A stretch of DNA of 64,000 nt, taken from NCBI GenBank assembly GCA_002491905.1, contig DKWV01000044.1, positions 29,726 through 93,725 on the forward strand, read 5' to 3'. This stretch comes from Lachnospiraceae bacterium UBA7143 (lineage in GTDB: Bacteria > Bacillota > Clostridia > Lachnospirales > Lachnospiraceae). The first letter of the stretch is position 1; every line of letters starts with the position of its first letter. Below, piece after piece: positions 39,707 through 48,700 of the stretch. Under the pieces are notes generated by a model. It had not been told where the DNA came from. It did not search any database and worked only from the letters and a program-made list of their open reading frames with translations. The translations under genes were made by a program, and so were the position numbers.

Positions 39707-41104
39707 TTAGTAGAACATCACCACCGGCGTGCCCACCTCGGCCATGTCAAAGAGCTGTTCCATCGCCGCGCGTGGGGTATTGATACAGCCGTGGGAACCG
39801 TTGGTCTGATAGATCGTGCCGCCAAACTTTCCCCGCCAGGCTGCGTCGTGGATACCGATATTTCCCTTCACTGGCATCCAGAAATCCACATGGGAGGCGT
39901 AATTCGCGCCCCGCAGGATGCGGTTCTTCTGTTTCGCATACACAAAATTGACCCCGGAAGGCGTTCCCATCCGGCGGGACGTGTTTCCGGTCACAATGGG
40001 CGTATCAATCGTTATGACGCCGTCCACATAATAGTACATCTTCTGTTCGGTCATATCCACCTCAATATAGGTGGATCCGATATCATCGCTGCCCTGTTTC
40101 CATGCCTCCTGCGTATAGACCGGCTCGTGCACTTCCCTCTTCCCGCCATAAAAGGCTTCCGTCAGATAAGCAGTTTCCGCCTCTTTGTCAATTTTGTTCC
40201 CATAAAGACCGCCCTCCACTGTCACCACATCTCCTCTGGTGGATAAAAACTGCCTGCTGGTGCCCACGGTATCATACTTTTCAGCCAGAGATGCCACAAA
40301 ATCCTCTATGGCATTTTCCTTTAACCGCAGTCCGCCCGATTCATCGAATAAAAAACAACCGTTATCATCCACAGCAATCCAGTCACAGACGACGGAGGCA
40401 TCCACAGGAATCTCTTCCTCCCCCATCCGGTAAACAATGCCGCAGTCCTGAAAGCTTTCCAGCTTTTCCCAGATATCCAGCGTCTCCCGCATCTGCGCCG
40501 TCAACTCCAGATCGTGATAACAGCCACTGTCCACCAGGGACACTTCGCTCTTGGAGGCCTCTATGGCGGAGAGCACCGCTCCCCTCGCCTGCTCAGCAAA
40601 AAGGACATCCGTCCTCTCATTCACAAGCGCATATCCCTGCGGTGTCCGAATGATCTCCACCCTGCGATCCTTATCTGACCGTTTGTCCTGACAGAAGGGC
40701 ATCGCGTCAAAGCAGGCATCGAAAGCCTCCCTGTCATAGGAGACAACTGGGGCAAGTTCCACCTGGTGACCGCCAAACAGACTGTCAATCCACATCCAGG
40801 GATCCTGCCGTTTCTGATAAATTTCCAGTGCCTTCTTAAAATCAAACTGATAGGAAATATCTTCCGCCGATATCACATAGCAGGCGCCGTCCTTATCCTC
40901 CACAGTGACGCCCTCATACACAAAATCTTTTACCAGTTCATCATTTACCTCCTGAATACTCCTCCCGGTGCAGTAAATCCCGTTTATCCAGGTCCCGTAA
41001 GTAAACGCGTTGTGGTAATAGGCGGCAAGCCCCAGATAGGTCGCCATCAGACTGACCGTGGCTATCCCCAGGATCACCGCCATGTGCTTTAGTAGTCTCT
41101 TCAT
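39707..41104 (-). CDS. L,D-transpeptidase (YkuD) with peptidoglycan-binding region
   Basis: This cell-wall enzyme should form 3-3 cross-links or attach proteins to peptidoglycan. An N-terminal membrane span (MAVILGIATVSLMATYLGLA) anchors it. A putative peptidoglycan-binding domain (PG_binding_4 type) covers about residues 50-330. The YkuD domain ends the protein with IGIHDAAWRGKFGGTIYQT and SHGCINTPRAAMEQLF, giving the catalytic Cys at about 440 and its His. The 465-residue length is typical of clostridial enzymes. AAGG lies seven bases before ATG. It follows ilvB by 39 bases, so it may be read through from the ilv-leu transcript. Confidence 0.92.
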   Translation of the reverse strand: MKRLLKHMAVILGIATVSLMATYLGLAAYYHNAFTYGTWINGIYCTGRSIQEVNDELVKDFVYEGVTVEDKDGACYVISAEDISYQFDFKKALEIYQKRQDPWMWIDSLFGGHQVELAPVVSYDREAFDACFDAMPFCQDKRSDKDRRVEIIRTPQGYALVNERTDVLFAEQARGAVLSAIEASKSEVSLVDSGCYHDLELTAQMRETLDIWEKLESFQDCGIVYRMGEEEIPVDASVVCDWIAVDDNGCFLFDESGGLRLKENAIEDFVASLAEKYDTVGTSRQFLSTRGDVVTVEGGLYGNKIDKEAETAYLTEAFYGGKREVHEPVYTQEAWKQGSDDIGSTYIEVDMTEQKMYYYVDGVITIDTPIVTGNTSRRMGTPSGVNFVYAKQKNRILRGANYASHVDFWMPVKGNIGIHDAAWRGKFGGTIYQTNGSHGCINTPRAAMEQLFDMAEVGTPVVMFY

Positions 41105-41143
41105 ACTTTAACCTTCACAGCTTTGCTGTCTACGCTTCGGGCA

Positions 41144-42832
41144 TCAGGCCTGCTTTTCGGCCGCCTCGAGGTCTCCCGCATCAAAGGCATCACTGATGGG
41201 CGCACCCGCGGGCACCATAGGAAATACCTTGTCATCCTCTGGGATGATACAATTCAATAACACGGGCTTTCCTAATGAGATGGCTCTTTCAAGCGCAGGT
41301 GCGACCTCTTCCTTCTTCGTCACAAGTATCGCCTCGCAGCCAAGTCCTTCCGCCACCTTACAGAAATCCACCCCATCGTCTAAAACCGTCTGGGAATAGC
41401 GTTTCCCGTAAAACAGCGTCTGCCATTGTCTCACCATACCAAGCACATGGTTGTTGATCACTACCTGAATAATCGGTATATTGTAGCGGCTGGCCGTGGC
41501 CAGTTCATTCATATTCATGCGAAAACATCCGTCGCCCGCAATATTGATACAGATTTTGTCCGGCTGTCCCATCTTCGCCCCGATACACGCGCCCAGCCCG
41601 TATCCCATAGTGCCAAGGCCTCCGGAAGTCAGAAGTGTGCGTGGCATGGAATACCTGTAGTACTGTGCCGCCCACATCTGATGCTGTCCCACATCCGTGG
41701 TGATAATGGCGCGCCCTTCCGTCACCCGGTCAATCTCTTCCATGATGTAAGGGCAGGAAAGCATTCCCTTGTCATAATTCAGGGGATAGCTGTTTTTCAA
41801 CTCCGCAATATGGGCCATCCATTCCCCATGTTCCTGTTTGGAAAGTCTCCCATTCAGCCGGGAAAGCACCTCTTTTAAATCTCCCACTAAGGACACGTCC
41901 GTCTTAATATTTTTGTTAATCTCCGCCGCGTCAATGTCAATATGCAGCACCTTGGCATGCTCCGCGAATTTCTTCGGATTTCCCACCACACGGTCGGAGA
42001 AACGCGCGCCAAGGGCGATCAGCAGATCGCATTCGCTGACGCCGAAGTTGGAGGCCTTCGTTCCGTGCATACCGATCATGCCCGTGTATCTGGCATCATG
42101 ACCATCGATGACACCCTTACCCATCAGGGTGTCGCAGACCGGCGCATCCATGCGTTCCACAAAGTCCCTCACCTCACGGTAAGCCCCGGAAATCACGGCA
42201 CCGCCGCCCACATAGACAAAGGGCTTCCTCGCACCCTCAAGAAGCCGCACCGCTTCTTCGAGCTCCTCCTCCTGATACCGTCCTGTCTGTGCCGCCTTCT
42301 CGGGCGACTTTTTTTCATATTCGCATGTATTTGCCGTCACATCTTTTGTGATATCCACAAGAACCGGGCCGGGTCTGCCGCTTCTGGCAATCGAAAAAGC
42401 CTTTCTGAGCGTATCAGCAAGAATTGTCACATCTTTTACTATATAATTATGCTTGGTAATGGGCATGGTGATTCCTGCAATGTCCACCTCCTGAAAGGAA
42501 TCTTTTCCCAAAAGAGGCAGATTTACATTACAGGTGATCGCCACCACAGGCACCGAATCCATATAAGCCGTTGCGATTCCCGTCACCAGATTGGTTGCGC
42601 CAGGGCCACTTGTAGCCAGACAGACTCCCACCCTGCCAGTGGCTCTGGCATAGCCGTCCGCCGCATGGGCCGCCCCCTGCTCATGGGACGTCAAAATATG
42701 TTTGATTTCCTCGCTGTGCTGATACAGCGCATCATACACATTCAAAATCGTGCCGCCGGGATAACCGAACACTGTGTCCACTCCCTGCTCCTTCAGACAT
42801 TCCACTACGATCTGCGCACCTGTCAATACCAT
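41144..42832 (-). CDS. ilvB: Acetolactate synthase large subunit
   Basis: IlvB is the TPP- and FAD-dependent enzyme that condenses pyruvate units in valine/leucine and, with 2-ketobutyrate, isoleucine synthesis. The catalytic Glu lies in LTSHEQGAAHAADGYARATG. The TPP motif is GDGCFRMNMNELATASRYNI through NNHVLGMVRQWQ, and YSQTVLDDGVDFCKVAEG follows. Its 562-residue length is normal. No ilvN regulatory subunit is adjacent, so the partner must be elsewhere or the enzyme lacks one. AGGAGG precedes ATG. It follows ilvD by 60 bases. Confidence 0.94.
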   Translation of the reverse strand: MVLTGAQIVVECLKEQGVDTVFGYPGGTILNVYDALYQHSEEIKHILTSHEQGAAHAADGYARATGRVGVCLATSGPGATNLVTGIATAYMDSVPVVAITCNVNLPLLGKDSFQEVDIAGITMPITKHNYIVKDVTILADTLRKAFSIARSGRPGPVLVDITKDVTANTCEYEKKSPEKAAQTGRYQEEELEEAVRLLEGARKPFVYVGGGAVISGAYREVRDFVERMDAPVCDTLMGKGVIDGHDARYTGMIGMHGTKASNFGVSECDLLIALGARFSDRVVGNPKKFAEHAKVLHIDIDAAEINKNIKTDVSLVGDLKEVLSRLNGRLSKQEHGEWMAHIAELKNSYPLNYDKGMLSCPYIMEEIDRVTEGRAIITTDVGQHQMWAAQYYRYSMPRTLLTSGGLGTMGYGLGACIGAKMGQPDKICINIAGDGCFRMNMNELATASRYNIPIIQVVINNHVLGMVRQWQTLFYGKRYSQTVLDDGVDFCKVAEGLGCEAILVTKKEEVAPALERAISLGKPVLLNCIIPEDDKVFPMVPAGAPISDAFDAGDLEAAEKQA

Positions 42833-42892
42833 GTTTTTTCCTCCTGCCTGTTCTATATAATCACATTTGCTATTTATATTACATTCCGGGCT

Positions 42893-44566
42893 TTATCTTG
42901 CCTTCGGGATCTCCAGAATTGCCCCTCTGTTACCGCTTGTCACCATCTCCCGGTATCTGGCCAGATAACCGCTTGTCACCTTGGGCTCTCTGGGCTGCCA
43001 TTTCTCCCGTCTCGCTGCCATTTCTTCATCAGATACCTTCACGTCCAGCTTCATGTTTGGAATATCAATGCTGATGATATCGCCCTCTTCCACCAGCGCG
43101 ATCGGTCCGCCCACCGCTGCCTCGGGCGATACATGCCCGATGGATGCGCCTCTGGATGCACCAGAAAAGCGGCCGTCCGTGATCAGCGCCACGCTGGAAC
43201 CAAGTCCCATGCCCGCAATCGCTGAAGTAGGATTCAGCATCTCCCGCATACCAGGGCCGCCCTTGGGTCCCTCATAGCGGATCACGACCACATCGCCAGC
43301 TACGATCCTGCCGCCCTTGATCGCTGCGATCGCATCCTCCTCACATTCAAAGACGCGTGCCGGGCCTTCATGCACCATCATTTCTTCCACCACGGCGGAA
43401 CGCTTCACCACACTGCCGTCGGGAGCCAGATTGCCCTTTAACACAGCAAGGCCGCCCGTCTTACTGTAAGGATTCTCCACAGTTCGAATAACATCTGTAT
43501 TTTTATTGACGGCATCCTTGATATTTTCACCGATCGTATTGCCGGTTACTGTCATGCAGTCTGTGTGGAGCAGGCCGATATCCGCGAGCTCCTTCATCAC
43601 CGCATAGACGCCGCCCGCCTCGTTCAGATCCTCCATATAGGTCGGACCTGCCGGAGCCAGATGGCACACGTTAGGGGTCTTCTCACTGATTTCATTGGCA
43701 AAAGAGATATCGAAGTCAAAACCTACCTCATGGGCAATCGCCGGCAGATGCAGCATGGAGTTGGTCGAACAGCCAAGCGCCATATCCACCGTAAGCGCAT
43801 TTAAGATTGCATCCTTTGTCATGATATCCCTGGGTCTGATATCCTTTTCCAGCAGTTTCATCACCGCCATACCCGCATGTTTCGCCAGCTTGATGCGTTC
43901 CGAGTAAACTGCGGGGATCGTGCCGTTGCCGCGAAGTCCCATACCAAGCGCCTCGGTCAGACAGTTCATGGAATTGGCTGTGTACATCCCCGAACAGGAA
44001 CCGCAGGTAGGACACGTCTTCTCCTCGAACTCCAGAAGTTCCTCGTCCGTGATCGTTCCGGCCGCATGGGAGCCAACCGCCTCAAACATGGAGGACAGGC
44101 TTCTCTTTTCGCCTTTTACATGTCCCGCAAGCATGGGGCCGCCGGAAACAAAGACCGTGGGCACATTGATGCGCGCCGCGGCCATCAGAAGTCCTGGCAC
44201 GTTCTTGTCACAGTTGGGCACCATCACCAGCGCGTCAAACTGATGCGCCAGTGCCATACACTCTGTGGAATCCGCAATCAGGTCTCTGGTCACCAGGGAG
44301 TATTTCATACCGATATGCCCCATAGCAATCCCGTCACAGACCGCAATGGCCGGGAATACCACGGGAACACCTCCCGCCTCCGCAACGCCCAGCTTCACCG
44401 CATTTACAATTTTATCCAGATTCATATGCCCCGGCACAATCTCGTTGTAGGAGCTGACGATACCCACCATAGGCTTTTTCATCTCCTCCTGCGTAAACCC
44501 GAGGGCATTAAACAAACTTCTGTGGGGCGCCTGCTGGGTACCCGTTTTTACATTGTCACTTCTCAT
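42893..44566 (-). CDS. ilvD: Dihydroxy-acid dehydratase
   Basis: IlvD converts dihydroxy-isovalerate and -methylvalerate to the branched-chain keto acids. Cluster cysteines appear in VPNCDKNVPGLLMAA and CPTCGSCSGMYTANSMNCL. The Mg-binding segment lies in the intervening region, and YEGPKGGPGMREML is a family mark. The ATG at 44566 has AAAGGAGGAG eight bases upstream; the frame is open to 44641 but that would overlap the upstream glycosyltransferase-like gene and place the ribosome site inside. The product of 557 residues fits the family. Confidence 0.95.
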   Translation of the reverse strand: MRSDNVKTGTQQAPHRSLFNALGFTQEEMKKPMVGIVSSYNEIVPGHMNLDKIVNAVKLGVAEAGGVPVVFPAIAVCDGIAMGHIGMKYSLVTRDLIADSTECMALAHQFDALVMVPNCDKNVPGLLMAAARINVPTVFVSGGPMLAGHVKGEKRSLSSMFEAVGSHAAGTITDEELLEFEEKTCPTCGSCSGMYTANSMNCLTEALGMGLRGNGTIPAVYSERIKLAKHAGMAVMKLLEKDIRPRDIMTKDAILNALTVDMALGCSTNSMLHLPAIAHEVGFDFDISFANEISEKTPNVCHLAPAGPTYMEDLNEAGGVYAVMKELADIGLLHTDCMTVTGNTIGENIKDAVNKNTDVIRTVENPYSKTGGLAVLKGNLAPDGSVVKRSAVVEEMMVHEGPARVFECEEDAIAAIKGGRIVAGDVVVIRYEGPKGGPGMREMLNPTSAIAGMGLGSSVALITDGRFSGASRGASIGHVSPEAAVGGPIALVEEGDIISIDIPNMKLDVKVSDEEMAARREKWQPREPKVTSGYLARYREMVTSGNRGAILEIPKAR

Positions 44567-44588
44567 CGTTTTCTCTCCTCCTTTATAC

Positions 44589-46235
44589 TCACTTCGTTCG
44601 TGTTTGTTTTCGTTCAAACAGGATAACCTGCCAGTTTTCATATATCTGCGTCATATTTTCTTCCATATAAGTACTTTTCGCCTCCACTTCCTCCCTGGTC
44701 AGATAGAATTTCCACTCCTCGGGACCCTCCCTGTAGCCATAGGACTGTCCCAGCAGCGCCTTATCCAGAAGAACGATATCCGCTTCCTCGATCTCTCTCG
44801 TGACCTGCCCGTCCCGCAGTCCGTAGAGGTACGAAAGCAGATACTCCTGATCGCAGTCCGTCACCGCCACCACATCCGTGTCCTCTATCGCAATCTGCCC
44901 ATAGGCATCCGCAAGCAGTTCGTCCCGCATACTGTAAGGCGTCATATCTGCCAGCACAAAGGCCCAGGAAACGCCTGCCGCTATATAGACAAGTGCCTTA
45001 CATCCCTTTCCTGTCACACTCTTATAGCGGATGTCGGGAAGTTTCGTAAAAAGCGCCGCCAGCTGCTGTACCAGCCATCCGATCAGGAGTGCCGCCCACA
45101 CACCGAGGAAAGAAAACACCCGCTGGTAGGGAAGTTTACACTGGATCAGAAGTGCAAGCGCCAAAGATAAGGCCGTCAGCACGAAATACCATTCCCAAAA
45201 TATTTTTTTCGGTCTTCTGACCAAACTGACCACCGCCGCCGCAAGCCCGATCAGAAGAAAAACACACATAGCGTTTCCCCAAAGTCCGGCCCCGGGTGAG
45301 AGCTGCATTCCAAACAGCGTTTTCAGCCAATGTGCCGCCTGTCCGTTGAACTCCTGTCTTGTCATGCTCTGGATATACGGCGTATCCAGCATGTAATCGA
45401 TTCCCGCCCTTAACGCCCTAAAAGGCACATGAAGAATAATATCAATATGCCCTGCCGTATAAAAGGGACCGTCCGGCGTCTTCGACAGAAGATTGGAACC
45501 GATTGCCAGCCACAGAATACCGTAAAGCCCCGCCGTACACACCGCACTGATCAGGGAAGCGGTAACCAGCCGCAAAAGCCTCCCGAAATCCCTGTCCAAA
45601 AGAAGGACACCCCCTCCGATCACACAGAGCGGCACCACCACATACAGGCTGCTGGGTATCGCCCACAGGGCAATCACAAGGGCCGCGCCAAACGCGGTAT
45701 AATAACGTTTGTTATTTTTCTTTTCCGCCACAATGGCATAAAGAGACAACAGCGCCGACAGATAGCAGAAGGTTACAAGCGCATACCCCCTGCCCTGTAC
45801 CGCAAGCTGATTCACCATATACATGCCCGCAAAGACAAACACGGGAATAAGTGCAGTTCCCTCCGCAATGTATTTTTCCGAAACGCGGTACAGAAGGATC
45901 AGACTGCCCAGACTGCATAGATAGGATACACCACGCAGGGCAACAGGCGCGCTTCCAAATACCCCCAGACAAGCTGACAAAGTAGAATACCCCACATGAT
46001 TATTGGGGAGCGGCCAGTGGATCGCCGCATACACCGGCCCCCTGCTGATAAAGTAATAATAAGTATACAGTTCATCATACCAAGGCGTCAGAAGAAACAT
46101 CCTTCTCCCATAATATACCGCCATTGCCATAAAAAACAGACAAAAGACTCTTGTCTGGACGGTTATTTTCGGTTTCTTTCCCGCCAAAAAATAAGTGGTC
46201 ACACCCTTTTCCCGGTGTTTCAAAAAATAACTCAC
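44589..46235 (-). CDS. Polytopic GT-C glycosyltransferase-like membrane protein
   Basis: This 548-residue protein has about ten to twelve membrane spans and resembles dolichyl/undecaprenyl-phosphate-dependent GT39-type enzymes. The first extracytoplasmic loop holds PWYDELYTYYYFISRGP and WPLPNNHVGYSTL, where the acidic DE pair resembles the GT-C catalytic site. The soluble C-terminal part (about residues 440-548) includes AIEDTDVVAVTDCDQEYLLS. Donor and acceptor are unknown. The start is GTG at 46235, four bases after leuB, with a distant GGAGAGG; an in-frame GTG eleven codons on is possible. Its presence between leuB and ilvD is odd. Confidence 0.75.
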   Translation of the reverse strand: MSYFLKHREKGVTTYFLAGKKPKITVQTRVFCLFFMAMAVYYGRRMFLLTPWYDELYTYYYFISRGPVYAAIHWPLPNNHVGYSTLSACLGVFGSAPVALRGVSYLCSLGSLILLYRVSEKYIAEGTALIPVFVFAGMYMVNQLAVQGRGYALVTFCYLSALLSLYAIVAEKKNNKRYYTAFGAALVIALWAIPSSLYVVVPLCVIGGGVLLLDRDFGRLLRLVTASLISAVCTAGLYGILWLAIGSNLLSKTPDGPFYTAGHIDIILHVPFRALRAGIDYMLDTPYIQSMTRQEFNGQAAHWLKTLFGMQLSPGAGLWGNAMCVFLLIGLAAAVVSLVRRPKKIFWEWYFVLTALSLALALLIQCKLPYQRVFSFLGVWAALLIGWLVQQLAALFTKLPDIRYKSVTGKGCKALVYIAAGVSWAFVLADMTPYSMRDELLADAYGQIAIEDTDVVAVTDCDQEYLLSYLYGLRDGQVTREIEEADIVLLDKALLGQSYGYREGPEEWKFYLTREEVEAKSTYMEENMTQIYENWQVILFERKQTRTK

Positions 46236-46239
46236 GTTA

Positions 46240-47325
46240 TTATTTTATCCTCTCCACAATCAAATCACCCATTTTTTTACAGCCCACCTGCTCGCAGCCC
46301 ACAGACATAATGTCGCCGGTGCGGTAACCGTCCTTAAGCACCTGTTTCACAGCGTTGTCAATAGCGTCCGCCTCTTTGTCCAGATCAAAGCTGTAGCGCA
46401 GCATCATGGACGCAGAGAGAATGGTTGCAATCGGATTTGCCTTATCTTGCCCCGCAATGTCCGGAGCCGAACCGTGACTCGGCTCATACAGGCCGAATTT
46501 CGTATCGTTTAGGGAAGCGGATGAGAGCATCCCGATAGATCCGGTCACCATGCTCGCCTCATCAGACAGGATATCGCCAAACATATTCTCCGTCAGGATC
46601 ACATCAAACTGGGCAGGATCTTTTACAAGCTGCATCGCGCAGTTGTCCACCAGCATATGTTCCAAAACCACGTCAGGATAATCCTTTGCCACCTCTTCCA
46701 CCACCGCTCTCCAGAGTCTGGAGGAATCCAGTACATTGGCCTTATCCACACTGGTCACTTTCTTCCTGCGCTTTCTGGCAATCTCGAAACCCTTAATCGC
46801 AATCCTGCGAATCTCATTTTCATCATAAGTCAGCGTATCTATCGCTTTCCTTACGCCATTCTCCTCAACGGTCTTCCGCTCGCCAAAATACAGGCCGCCT
46901 GTCAGCTCCCGCATAATCAGCATATCGAAGCCCCTTGCGGAAATATCGGTCTTCAAAGGACATGCCTGCGCCAACTCCTCATACAAAACCGCAGGGCGGA
47001 GATTGGCAAAAAGATTTAACGCTTTACGGATCGCCAGAAGCCCTGCCTCCGGCCGCAGATTCGGCGCAAGCTTATACCACGGAGAAGTGGTCGTATCACC
47101 ACCGATAGACCCCATCAGCACCGCGTCTGCGCTGCGCGCCGTCTCTATTGCCTCATCCGTCAGCGGCACGCCGTGTACGTCGATGGACGCGCCACCCATC
47201 AGAATATCCGTATAATGCATATCATGTCCGTATTTTTCTGCCACCGCATCCAGCGTTTTCTTTGCCTCCGCTACAATTTCCGGACCGATTCCATCGCCAG
47301 GTATACAGGTTATTTTTAACTCCAT
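46240..47325 (-). CDS. leuB: 3-isopropylmalate dehydrogenase
   Basis: LeuB oxidises and decarboxylates 3-isopropylmalate in leucine synthesis. It begins MELKITCIPGDGIGPEIVAE, then shows the substrate/Mg region MRELTGGLYFGERK and the NAD-binding SHGSAPDIAGQDKANPIATI, with NMFGDILSDEASMVTGSIGM between. Length is 361 residues. GGAGG precedes ATG. leuC and leuD are not in the window. It is the first gene of a transcript that continues through the membrane protein, ilvD and ilvB, with a clear promoter about 85 bases upstream and no T-box. Confidence 0.95.
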   Translation of the reverse strand: MELKITCIPGDGIGPEIVAEAKKTLDAVAEKYGHDMHYTDILMGGASIDVHGVPLTDEAIETARSADAVLMGSIGGDTTTSPWYKLAPNLRPEAGLLAIRKALNLFANLRPAVLYEELAQACPLKTDISARGFDMLIMRELTGGLYFGERKTVEENGVRKAIDTLTYDENEIRRIAIKGFEIARKRRKKVTSVDKANVLDSSRLWRAVVEEVAKDYPDVVLEHMLVDNCAMQLVKDPAQFDVILTENMFGDILSDEASMVTGSIGMLSSASLNDTKFGLYEPSHGSAPDIAGQDKANPIATILSASMMLRYSFDLDKEADAIDNAVKQVLKDGYRTGDIMSVGCEQVGCKKMGDLIVERIK

Positions 47326-47410
47326 AGGTTCCTCCGTTCTGAGCCGTCTGCAAGACTGCGCCCGCCTGTTTCATCTGCAAAGCTGTTTTATCGCAAAATA
47401 ATACTTATAT

Positions 47411-47439
47411 ATCATAGACTATTCCCGTATAAATTTCAA
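47411..47439 (-). promoter_or_regulatory. Promoter of leuB-ilv operon
   Basis: TTGAAA (47439-47434) and TATGAT (47416-47411) on the minus strand, spaced by 17 bases. The leader of about 80 bases is too short for a T-box, and no attenuator hairpin was recognised. Confidence 0.7.
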
Positions 47440-47443
47440 CAGC

Positions 47444-47470
47444 AAAAAACCGGGCTGCTTGCGCGCCCGG
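47444..47470 (-). terminator. Terminator of the DUF4854 lipoprotein gene
   Basis: CCGGGC and GCCCGG form a stem with a nine-base loop, followed on the minus strand by TTTTTT. Confidence 0.85.
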
Positions 47471-47499
47471 CTTCTCTAATGCTCATTTTACAATATTTC

Positions 47500-48057
47500 T
47501 TATTCTGCCCTGAAAGTTGCCTCCGCGAGAACGCTTCCGTCCGGATTACAGTATCTGATGCCGAAGGATACGGTACCTTTCTCCGCGCCGACCACTTCGT
47601 CCATCATGCCTGCAAGAGACGAAAAGGTAGGTCCCACCTGCTCATTCACTGTTTCAGCCAAAGCGTCGCCATCTTCTATTGCTTCCTTCAAGGTTGCAAC
47701 ATAGACAAGGTCGTTGCCGTTCACTTCGATCGCCATATCCATCTGATCGTTTCCCATAGACTGTGCCTGCTCTTCCAGCTGCTTCTCTGCTTCTGCATCG
47801 CCTTTCAGGTATTCTTCCAGAGTTGCCCCGGTGCTGCTTGCTTCCTCTTCTGCGGGAGCCTCCTCCTCAACTGACGCTGTCTCCTCTTCTGCGGGAGTCT
47901 CCTCCTCAACCGACGCTGTCTCTTCTTCCGTAGATACTTCCTCTGCCGCTGTGTCAGCACCCTGAGCCGCATCATTCGAACCACCGCATGCGGTCATAGA
48001 AAGAGTCAACGCCATAAGTGTTGCACATAATAATGCCTTTACTGTTCTGCTTTTCAT
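47500..48057 (-). CDS. DUF4854-type lipoprotein
   Basis: This is a 185-residue lipoprotein. The signal MKSRTVKALLCATLMALTLS ends at TACGG, with the lipidated Cys near residue 24. A 50-residue linker follows, made of acidic near-repeats (EEETASVEEETPAEE and EEETASVEEEAPAEE). The C-terminal domain (EYLKGDAEAEKQLEEQAQSM to DGSVLAEATFRAE) resembles DUF4854, a Lachnospiraceae-type domain of unknown function. The ATG at 48057 has GGAGGAG six bases upstream; 48072 overlaps the site. A consensus promoter and a terminator make it a single-gene unit. Confidence 0.8.
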   Translation of the reverse strand: MKSRTVKALLCATLMALTLSMTACGGSNDAAQGADTAAEEVSTEEETASVEEETPAEEETASVEEEAPAEEEASSTGATLEEYLKGDAEAEKQLEEQAQSMGNDQMDMAIEVNGNDLVYVATLKEAIEDGDALAETVNEQVGPTFSSLAGMMDEVVGAEKGTVSFGIRYCNPDGSVLAEATFRAE

Positions 48058-48092
48058 AATAATCTCCTCCAAAAATAAATAAATTTCTACCC

Positions 48093-48106
48093 TGTGTCAT
48101 CACACA
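48093..48106. promoter_or_regulatory. Inverted repeat after the DUF4854 promoter
   Basis: TGTGT-N4-ACACA lies at the predicted transcription start. A possible operator or leader hairpin. Confidence 0.35.
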
Positions 48107-48113
48107 AGTCGAA

Positions 48114-48142
48114 ATTCTACAATATGTATATGCCTTTGTCAA
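48114..48142 (-). promoter_or_regulatory. Promoter of the DUF4854 lipoprotein gene
   Basis: A perfect TTGACA (48142-48137) and TAGAAT (48119-48114) on the minus strand, spaced by 17 bases. Probably one of the strongest promoters in the window. Confidence 0.8.
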
Positions 48143-48193
48143 CACAAATTTTAAAAATTTTGCCTGAAACTTTTTTTCTCTATTATCTACTGT

Positions 48194-48227
48194 AAAGAAA
48201 GGAACCATGACCTTACATCATGGTTCC
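48194..48227 (-). terminator. Terminator of yajC
   Basis: GGAACCATGA and TCATGGTTCC pair perfectly around a seven-base loop; TTTCTTT follows on the minus strand. Confidence 0.85.
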
Positions 48228-48250
48228 CATACATCCGTCAACCCGTATCA

Positions 48251-48568
48251 CTATTCCGCTTCCGCTTTTTCAACCTGCGCAATCGCAGATTTCTGCATAG
48301 GAATACGGCAGTTCTTATTACTGCCAAACTCGACGATTACCGTGTCGTCGGTAATGTCAATCACAATCCCGTAAAAGCCGCTGCTTGTCAGCACGCAGTC
48401 ACCCACTGCCATATCCGCAAGCATCGCCGCCATTCTTTTCTGTTCTTTCTTCTGCGGGCGGATCATGATAAAATACATGAACGCAACAATGATGACAATA
48501 TAGATAATCATAATCATGCCGCCGCCAGATGCAGCAGCCGCCGCATCAGCCGATAATAATAATCTCAT
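48251..48568 (-). CDS. yajC: Preprotein translocase subunit YajC
   Basis: YajC is a small accessory subunit of the SecDF-YajC complex. The 105-residue protein has an Ala/Gly-rich N-terminus, one membrane span (MIMIIYIVIIVAFMYFIMIR) and the hallmark MIRPQKKEQKRMAAML followed by DCVLTSSGFYGIVIDI. GGAGG lies seven bases before ATG. It follows tgt by 132 bases, the usual bacterial neighbour, but has its own promoter. secD and secF are not in the window. Confidence 0.92.
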   Translation of the reverse strand: MRLLLSADAAAAASGGGMIMIIYIVIIVAFMYFIMIRPQKKEQKRMAAMLADMAVGDCVLTSSGFYGIVIDITDDTVIVEFGSNKNCRIPMQKSAIAQVEKAEAE

Positions 48569-48644
48569 ACCATTTCCTCCGTTATTTAATCAATAGAAGC
48601 AACTGTGAAAGTACTGGACAGTTACCTGCAAAATACTATTGCAT

Positions 48645-48673
48645 ATCATACACAACTTGAATAAGAAAAACAA
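48645..48673 (-). promoter_or_regulatory. Promoter of yajC
   Basis: TTGTTT (48673-48668) and TATGAT (48650-48645) on the minus strand, spaced by 17 bases. Confidence 0.6.
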
Positions 48674-48700
48674 GTCCCTTCCTGAAAATTTCACAAACCC

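Noticed and set aside
39497..40246. 249-codon plus-strand open frame
   Set aside because: Mostly antisense to the L,D-transpeptidase gene and begins in the palindromic intergenic element.
47326..47440. T-box or attenuator in front of leuB
   Set aside because: The leader is only about 80 bases and has no T-box sequence or paired terminator.
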